Part shown: one piece after another, positions 6,781 to 10,565 of the stretch
Layout of the letters: every line of letters begins with the position of its first letter
Position numbering within the stretch: the stretch's first letter is position 1
Assembly (NCBI GenBank): GCA_900546565.1
Contig: URDC01000050.1
Span: 1 to 10,565 of the forward strand
Reading direction: 5' to 3'
Length of the DNA: 10,565 nucleotides
Origin: an uncultured Opitutales bacterium
GTDB taxonomy: Bacteria; Verrucomicrobiota; Verrucomicrobiia; Opitutales; Intestinicryptomonadaceae
Notes under the pieces: generated by a model
Seen by the model: the letters and a program-made list of their open reading frames with translations, nothing else
What the model was told of the DNA's origin: nothing
The model's database searches: none
Program-made: the position numbers and the translations under genes

Positions 6781-6984
6781 ACTAAAACGGCTGAGGCTCG
6801 TCCTAAAAGACGCGTTTTTCGAGGCGTAGCGTACTAAACGTACGTGAGTCCGAAGAAAAACCGTCTTTTAGCCGAGAGCCTCGATTGCGAATCTAAAAAC
6901 CAAAGGCGGAATTACCGTAGGCAATCCGCCCTTTCACTACATTAAAAACATTCGCAATCGAGGTGGCCTCAGTCGTTTTAGAGT
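6781..6984. repeat. Possible three-way-junction palindrome adjoining rho
   Basis: An outer stem pairs 6783-6797 with 6966-6980 (14 of 15 bases). Inside, arm one pairs 6803-6812 with 6862-6871 and 6815-6820 with 6855-6860, capped by a perfect 5-bp hairpin (6830-6844). Arm two pairs 6879-6891 with 6951-6963 (13 of 13) and encloses the bulged hairpin at 6905-6930. GAGGCTC at 6793-6799 can alternatively pair with 6876-6882. Confidence 0.7.
6896..6930 (-). terminator. Candidate rho 3' terminator and third bulged hairpin
   Basis: On the minus strand GGCGG-ATTGCC, loop TAC, GGTAAT, unpaired T, CCGCC is followed by TTTGGTTTTT, giving a stem plus interrupted T-run about 50 bases past the rho stop. 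It repeats the bulged architecture of the two plus-strand copies and keeps the TAC loop of copy 2. Confidence 0.5.
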
Positions 6985-8096
6985 ATCAAAGAGATGAAGT
7001 CGGAGTTATTTCGGCTCTGCTTCATTCGGCTGATGAGCGTTTCGGCGATAACTTCGGGCTTCGCACCCGCCATAGCCCGACGCAAGAACGCTGCGGCTTC
7101 AAGCTCATTTTCACTAAGCAGCAACTCTTCGCGCCGCGTGCCCGAGGCGGAAATGTTTATCGCGGGCCAAATGCGCATTTCGGCAATCTTGCGGTCGAGC
7201 ACCATTTCCATATTGCCCGTGCCTTTGAATTCCTGAAAAATAAGCTCGTCCATACGCGAACCCGTCTCGATTAGCGCGGAGGCTATTATCGTAAGCGATC
7301 CCGCTTCTTCGGTTGCCCGCGCGGCGGAAAACATCTGACGCGGTCGTTCGAGGGCGCGAATGTCAAGCCCGCCCGACATCGTTCTGCCACTGTTTGCCTT
7401 CGCCGAGTTGTGTGCGCGTGCAAGTCTCGTGAGCGAGTCCATCAGCAACACCACATCTTTCCCCGCTTCCACAAGGTTTTTTGCCCGCTCCACGGCGAGG
7501 TCGGCAATCTTGATGTGGGTTGAAATATCTTCGTCATTCGACGACGCATAAAGCTCGGCTTGCGGAACGTCGAGACGGAAGTCCGTCACCTCTTCGGGAC
7601 GTTCGTCGACAAGCAAAATCATCAGATGGCATTCGGGGTGGTTTTCTATCACTCCGAGGGCGATGTCCTTTAAAAGCGTAGTTTTGCCCGTGCGCGGCGG
7701 AGCGACAATAAGTCCGCGCGTGCCTTTTCCAATCGGACAGAAAATGTCGATTATACGGTTTGTCAGCCGTCCGTCTTTTGTTTCGAGCTTCAATTTTTTG
7801 CGCGGGGCTATCGTTGTGAGGTTTTGGAATGTCGCCATTTTGCGACGCTCAATGCACGGCACACCGTCAATGGTTTCAATAAACCTCACTTTCGGATTTT
7901 GGTGCCCGCTCGCCTGATGCGCTTTGCCGAAAATAAATTGACCCTTTTTGATGTTGAAACGCTGCACAAGCTCCTTGGGCACATACGGGTCTGTGGGCTT
8001 TGTTTTGCCCGCACTTTTCGGATTGAGCAAAACGCCATTGTTGTTAGTAGTGGGTGCGAAAATTCCGCACACATCTATTATATTTAAATTGTCCAT
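6978..8096 (-). CDS. rho: Transcription termination factor Rho homologue, short N-terminal form
   Basis: A 372-residue hexameric RNA helicase-type ATPase. The motor core is complete: Walker A VAPPRTGKTTLL (131-142), LLVDERPEEVTDF (161-173), Walker B DVVLLMDSLTRLARAHN (214-230), the Q-loop region SGRTMSGGLDIRALERP (236-252), GSLTIIASALIETGS (266-280), R-loop KGTGNM (291-296) and the C-terminal SGTRREELL (318-326). E. coli Rho is 419 residues. This protein begins directly at the primary RNA-binding domain, so the first 45-50 residues (helix bundle) are missing. Where E. coli has the aromatic RNP1 motif DGFGFLR, this one reads NNNGVLLNP (18-26). The ATG at 8096 has only an A-rich leader, and no in-frame upstream extension resembles Rho. 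It stands alone between the repeat block and a 304-base gap. Confidence 0.93.
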   Translation of the reverse strand: MDNLNIIDVCGIFAPTTNNNGVLLNPKSAGKTKPTDPYVPKELVQRFNIKKGQFIFGKAHQASGHQNPKVRFIETIDGVPCIERRKMATFQNLTTIAPRKKLKLETKDGRLTNRIIDIFCPIGKGTRGLIVAPPRTGKTTLLKDIALGVIENHPECHLMILLVDERPEEVTDFRLDVPQAELYASSNDEDISTHIKIADLAVERAKNLVEAGKDVVLLMDSLTRLARAHNSAKANSGRTMSGGLDIRALERPRQMFSAARATEEAGSLTIIASALIETGSRMDELIFQEFKGTGNMEMVLDRKIAEMRIWPAINISASGTRREELLLSENELEAAAFLRRAMAGAKPEVIAETLISRMKQSRNNSDFISLIL

Positions 8097-8400
8097 AAAC
8101 TTTTGATTTTACTTTTTTTGAAAGAACTTTTTAGACACTTTATACACGAGGGAAAACACTCACCCCCCCCTGTAACTTCGCAATTTTGTTTTTAGTTAAA
8201 GAAATCTACCCGAACTTTACGCCCGCGACTTTCGAATATTTCCATCCTCAACAGACCGAGCCTTCTGCCGCACAATCGCACAACGCAAAACCCTGCCGTC
8301 ACGCAATCGAACCTTCGGGAAGCCTTGCTTCACGCGAACCCACCCAACCGATTGCTCCGCGTTTTTTGCGCCGCTACTTCGGGCAATCCGCGCACGCCAA
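8097..8400. other. Gap between exbD and rho, no convincing gene
   Basis: This stretch should hold the rho promoter and leader and the exbD 3' end. On the minus strand TATAAA (8144-8139) is a possible -10, but no good -35 lies 16-18 bases upstream. An unbroken run of eight C residues (8163-8170) sits where a spacer or -35 would be. A plus-strand frame from a TTG at 8186 runs into exbD and resembles nothing known. A short basic minus-strand frame near 8330-8210 is likewise unconvincing. No strong terminator follows exbD. Confidence 0.5.
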
Positions 8401-8793
8401 TTATTTCGACGCGCGCAAACTCAGCTTTTTGATTTTCGCAAGCCGCGCCAGGTCTACCGCGTCAGTCAGAAGTTTAAGCTGCGTTTGTGCGTCGGCATAA
8501 ACAATGACCGCCGCGTTGTCGGATTTCGCGATTTTGTCGAATTGTCCGCGCAGCGCAGCAAGCGTAGTCTTCGCGCCGTTGAGCGCATAGCCGCCGTCTT
8601 TTGCGATAACAAGCACATTCGGGACGGAGGCGTTTTCAACGGTCGAAGACTTCATCGTGGGCGGGGTGATGTCTACCGAATAAACATCGTTAAAGTCCAT
8701 CGTCAGCAGAAAAAAGAAAATGAGTGCCGTAAACACGTCCACGAGCGGGACAATGTTTACCTGCGCCTGTTTTCTGCGCATTTTTATCTGCAT
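8401..8793 (-). CDS. exbD: ExbD/TolR-family proton-channel subunit
   Basis: A 130-residue inner-membrane protein with a short basic cytosolic start, one membrane helix (about 15-32) and a periplasmic domain. The helix begins IVPLVDVFTALIFFFLL with the proton-carrying Asp at D19, the key residue of ExbD/TolR. The Lys-rich C-terminus (LAKIKKLSLRASK) follows a typical small alpha/beta domain. Three starts are possible: GTG at 8832, ATG at 8793 and ATG at 8781. ATG 8793 is chosen because it overlaps the exbB stop by 10 bases, suggesting translational coupling, and avoids a 49-base overlap. None has a clear Shine-Dalgarno. No tonB, tolA or tolB gene is present, so ExbD and TolR cannot be told apart here. 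Confidence 0.85.
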   Translation of the reverse strand: MQIKMRRKQAQVNIVPLVDVFTALIFFFLLTMDFNDVYSVDITPPTMKSSTVENASVPNVLVIAKDGGYALNGAKTTLAALRGQFDKIAKSDNAAVIVYADAQTQLKLLTDAVDLARLAKIKKLSLRASK

Positions 8794-9347
8794 TTCGCGT
8801 TGTCTTTTATGTTTAACAGGCGTTCCGCACACACGTTCAGACGCGCGGAGAGCTTGTCGATTTTACGGTTGAGAAAAGAACTGCCTATGATTGCGGGAAT
8901 CGCAATCGAAAGACCGAGCATCGTCGTTGAAAGTGCAAGGGCAACACCTTTTGAAATCGATTCTGGGTTCGGCGTCCCGTCGTTTGAGGCAAAAACACTC
9001 ACAAGCCCCGCGACAGTGCCGAGCAGTCCGAGCAGCGGAGCAGCCGAAATCACGATGTCGAGCACGAACATTCCTCTGTCCAATTTGTTGATTTCCAGCA
9101 ATGCAAACGCTTTTAATGCCTCCGCGTCGCAATTTGAAAATTTGTAGAACGCCACAATCCGACCCGCCGACGAATTGCCTTTTACTTCGGGCAACTCACC
9201 CCCGTATAGAGCCTTTTCTATTCTGCGCGGAATGACCTTTTCGCCCCGCAGCGAAATCAATCTTTCAATTATAATCATCAACGCCGCAATCGAGCAAAGC
9301 CCGAGCGGATAGATGAAAATTCCAGAACCGTTTATTATGAAGTCCAT
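8784..9347 (-). CDS. exbB: MotA/TolQ/ExbB-family proton-channel subunit
   Basis: A 187-residue inner-membrane protein that forms the pentameric stator around ExbD. Three membrane helices are visible at about 9-28, 94-119 and 134-158, with a cytosolic loop between the first two. The family signature APLLGLLGTVAGLVSVF occupies 103-119. The second channel-lining Thr lies in VALALSTTMLGL (135-146), and the tail has the expected basic helical stretch NRKIDKLSARLNVCAERLL. It is slightly shorter than E. coli ExbB (244), lacking the longer N-terminal region, as in many paralogues. The start at 9347 is the first ATG and has an A-rich leader without Shine-Dalgarno. Its stop lies within the start of exbD. 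The pair energises TonB- or Tol-type outer-membrane work, implying a Gram-negative envelope. Confidence 0.9.
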   Translation of the reverse strand: MDFIINGSGIFIYPLGLCSIAALMIIIERLISLRGEKVIPRRIEKALYGGELPEVKGNSSAGRIVAFYKFSNCDAEALKAFALLEINKLDRGMFVLDIVISAAPLLGLLGTVAGLVSVFASNDGTPNPESISKGVALALSTTMLGLSIAIPAIIGSSFLNRKIDKLSARLNVCAERLLNIKDNAKCR

Positions 9348-9409
9348 TTTTTTTGCGCAGGCGTCAAAGCCGTTTATTTGGCGGATTGCAGGCTGATTGA
9401 AGCGGATTT

Positions 9410-9428
9410 GCGGCGCAAAACGCGCCGC
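9410..9428. other. GC-rich hairpin after leuD
   Basis: GCGGCGC and GCGCCGC pair perfectly around AAAAC, 12 bases beyond the leuD stop. No T-run follows on the minus strand, so it is not a classical terminator. It may stabilise the leuD 3' end or pause transcription before exbB. Confidence 0.4.
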
Positions 9429-9440
9429 GCCCGCAAAGAA

Positions 9441-10040
9441 TTATTTGCCGAAATACGGAAGCTTTGACGCCACTTCGGCAGTCTTGTCTTCGGCTTCGAT
9501 AAGCTCGGCGATTGGGTCCCAAGTGCCCGAAATCAGGGCGTTGCGGGCGTTTTCGGGCATAGAGCACCCGACTTTTATGTCGCCGCAGGTAATTTGTTGA
9601 TTTTCAACATCTACGTCAATTTGCTCCTCGGGATTTTTTTCGATTGCCGCCGCGATTTTTGCGATATCTTCGCCCGAAGCGCACACGCAGGGAATGCCGA
9701 GCGTCGTAGAATTGCCGAAGAAAATTTCGGCAAAACTTTCGGCGATTATGGCGCGGAAACCGTAGTGCCAGAGCGATTGCGGCGCGTGCTCGCGCGACGA
9801 GCCGCAGCCGAAATTCGCGCCCGAAAGCAGGATTTTCGCGTTCTGTTTGCGCGGGTCGGTTAGGGGGTGTTTTTTATCTGTGCCGTCGGCATTTTTGCGT
9901 TCGTCGTAGAATGCGTATTTGCCTAATCCTTCAAAAGTTATACACACCATGAAACGTGCCGGAATGATTCTGTCCGTATCTATGTCGTTGCCGGGGACGA
10001 ACACGCCCTTGCCTTTTACATTCAGGATTTTATCTAACAT
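9441..10040 (-). CDS. leuD: 3-isopropylmalate dehydratase small subunit
   Basis: A 199-residue protein, the usual LeuD length. With LeuC it isomerises 2-isopropylmalate to 3-isopropylmalate in leucine synthesis, in the cytosol. The N-terminal NDIDTDRIIPARF (18-30) and the substrate-loop signature GANFGCGSSREHAPQSL (74-90) are intact. GFRAIIAESFAEIFFGN (93-109) is also characteristic. A homoaconitase or citraconate-specific small subunit shares this fold, but the insert between strands and the overall length favour LeuD. No leuC gene lies in the 525 bases upstream, nor leuA or leuB nearby, so the large subunit must be elsewhere or further upstream. The ATG has an A-rich leader with no Shine-Dalgarno. 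exbB begins 93 bases downstream. Confidence 0.92.
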   Translation of the reverse strand: MLDKILNVKGKGVFVPGNDIDTDRIIPARFMVCITFEGLGKYAFYDERKNADGTDKKHPLTDPRKQNAKILLSGANFGCGSSREHAPQSLWHYGFRAIIAESFAEIFFGNSTTLGIPCVCASGEDIAKIAAAIEKNPEEQIDVDVENQQITCGDIKVGCSMPENARNALISGTWDPIAELIEAEDKTAEVASKLPYFGK

Positions 10041-10565
10041 AATTTTTTTGAGTTAAAGTGTTTTCTGTTCGGGTGATTTTTACCCCGCGCGGGCGCGGGT
10101 TTGCCGTTTTTGGCAGAGATTTTGACGCATTTTCGGGGCTTTTTTGAGCCTTTTTTCGACCTTTTTTATGCGTTTTTTGCCAATTTTAGGGGCAATTTTT
10201 TCGCGTTTTTGAGACGTTTTTACCCCCTTTTGTCGACCCGAAAACGCGGGATCGGGCGGGCGGCGCAAAATCGGCTGGTCGAAGTCGACGGTCGGGGTTG
10301 AGCCGCCGCCGAATTATTTCCCATATGGTGTATTTTTGATTCGGCTTGTCAATGTTTTTTGCGTGTATCGGGGCTAATGGTGTTTTTTCGCGCTGCGCGG
10401 AGCGGGGAAAATACCTGCTGCGGGGTAGAAGGGAGAGTCCCGCTTTGTCCTCTTGTGTCGCGGATGGGTGGTGGAAGGTGTGGAAAGGTTGTGTGGGTTT
10501 TTCGTCGGGAGGAAGTGCAGCCCCGTCGACAAATTGGACGTTGTGAGGGGGTTATTTTGTCGGGG
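10041..10565. other. Region upstream of leuD, no convincing gene
   Basis: No frame in these 525 bases has recognisable protein features. The plus strand is strikingly G/T-rich. Contents from the leuD side are: a short GC hairpin (10083-10099), a phased T-tract array (10107-10231), a lone minus-strand TTGACA (near 10353-10348) without a good partner -10, and a G-rich plus-strand stretch (about 10460-10515). Open frames at 10080-10268 (minus, TTG start, Lys-rich) and 10346-10546 (plus) look accidental. Confidence 0.5.
10107..10231. promoter_or_regulatory. Phased T-tract array, probable intrinsically bent DNA
   Basis: Twelve runs of 4-6 T residues are centred near 10109, 10121, 10131, 10142, 10153, 10164, 10175, 10185, 10198, 10208, 10219 and 10229. 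The average step is about 11 bases, close to one helical turn. Phased A/T-tracts of this kind bend DNA. The array begins about 67 bases upstream of the leuD start, where it could act on a promoter or bind a nucleoid protein. Confidence 0.6.

Larger units (their letters stand above)
6318..6985. repeat. Intergenic block of nested inverted repeats and related hairpins
   Basis: The gap between rho and mce holds no convincing gene but dense secondary structure. The motif ACTAAAACGG followed by a GAGG-like core occurs at 6318 and 6781, and in inverted, slightly varied form at 6966-6984. A 10-mer GCTGGTTCTA (6584-6593) recurs inverted at 6759-6768. Short perfect hairpins occur at 6501-6516, 6524-6534 (UUCG-type loop), 6536-6550 and 6760-6777. 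The right edge overlaps the rho stop codon (6978-6980). The layout looks like several related short palindromic elements (REP- or MITE-like) piled together, or one larger structured RNA. No transposase is visible. Confidence 0.75.

Noticed and set aside
6318..6985. CRISPR array
   Set aside because: Repeats are few, irregularly spaced, inverted as well as direct, and there are no equal-length spacers or cas genes.
8186..8500. Plus-strand frame of 104 residues upstream of rho
   Set aside because: TTG start, no recognisable motif, and its last third runs antisense through the exbD coding region.
10080..10268. Lys/Arg-rich 62-residue minus-strand frame, resembling a small histone-like protein
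   Set aside because: It starts with TTG, has no ribosome binding site, and its Lys codons simply read the phased T-tracts (AAA on the minus strand).
10460..10515. G-quadruplex-like GG runs on the plus strand
   Set aside because: Mostly GG rather than GGG runs with uneven loops; too weak to claim from sequence alone.
10346..10546. Plus-strand frame of 66 residues near the window end
   Set aside because: Low-complexity Gly/Ser/Trp composition from G/T-rich DNA, no ribosome binding site or family resemblance.
10521..10565. Inverted repeat CCCCG(TCG)ACAAA / TTTGTCGGGG at the window edge
   Set aside because: Short, needs a 3-base bulge, has a 22-base loop and is cut by the edge; not distinguishable from chance in G-rich DNA.

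Overview
Ten protein genes, all on the minus strand, fill most of this window. They suggest an anaerobic, succinate/propionate-metabolising bacterium that conserves energy with a sodium-pumping decarboxylase. Protein style (a Rho whose Walker A reads PPRTGKT, patchy Shine-Dalgarno use, A-rich leaders) fits the Verrucomicrobiota/PVC side of the tree. That placement is an impression from memory, not a computed result.

Reading along the minus strand from high to low coordinates: a 525-base stretch with no convincing gene opens the window and carries about twelve T-tracts spaced close to one helical turn. Then come leuD (isopropylmalate dehydratase small subunit) and an exbB-exbD pair (proton-channel motor for TonB-type or Tol-type systems). 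A 304-base gap with no convincing gene follows, then rho (a short Rho homologue without the usual N-terminal helix bundle). Next is a 739-base intergenic region packed with inverted repeats and bulged hairpins, then a six-gene operon.

The operon (about 6238 to 73) runs mce - mmdA - mmdD/oadG - mmdC - mmdB - CoA-transferase. A well-formed promoter (TTGACA, 17 bases, GAGAAT) lies just upstream of mce. Together the products would form a cycle. The CoA-transferase exchanges CoA between propionyl-CoA and succinate. A methylmalonyl-CoA mutase, not in this window, makes (R)-methylmalonyl-CoA. The epimerase converts it to the (S) form. The membrane decarboxylase (A, B, C, D subunits) releases CO2 to regenerate propionyl-CoA and exports Na+.

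The least ordinary items are: (1) the 6318-6985 repeat region, where three hairpins share one bulged architecture with changed but still paired bases; (2) an insert of about 145 residues in MmdB whose C-terminal edge resembles half a biotinyl/lipoyl barrel; (3) phased T-tracts upstream of leuD; (4) the Rho homologue lacking both the N-terminal bundle and the aromatic RNA-binding motif; (5) a Cys-rich tail on the epimerase.
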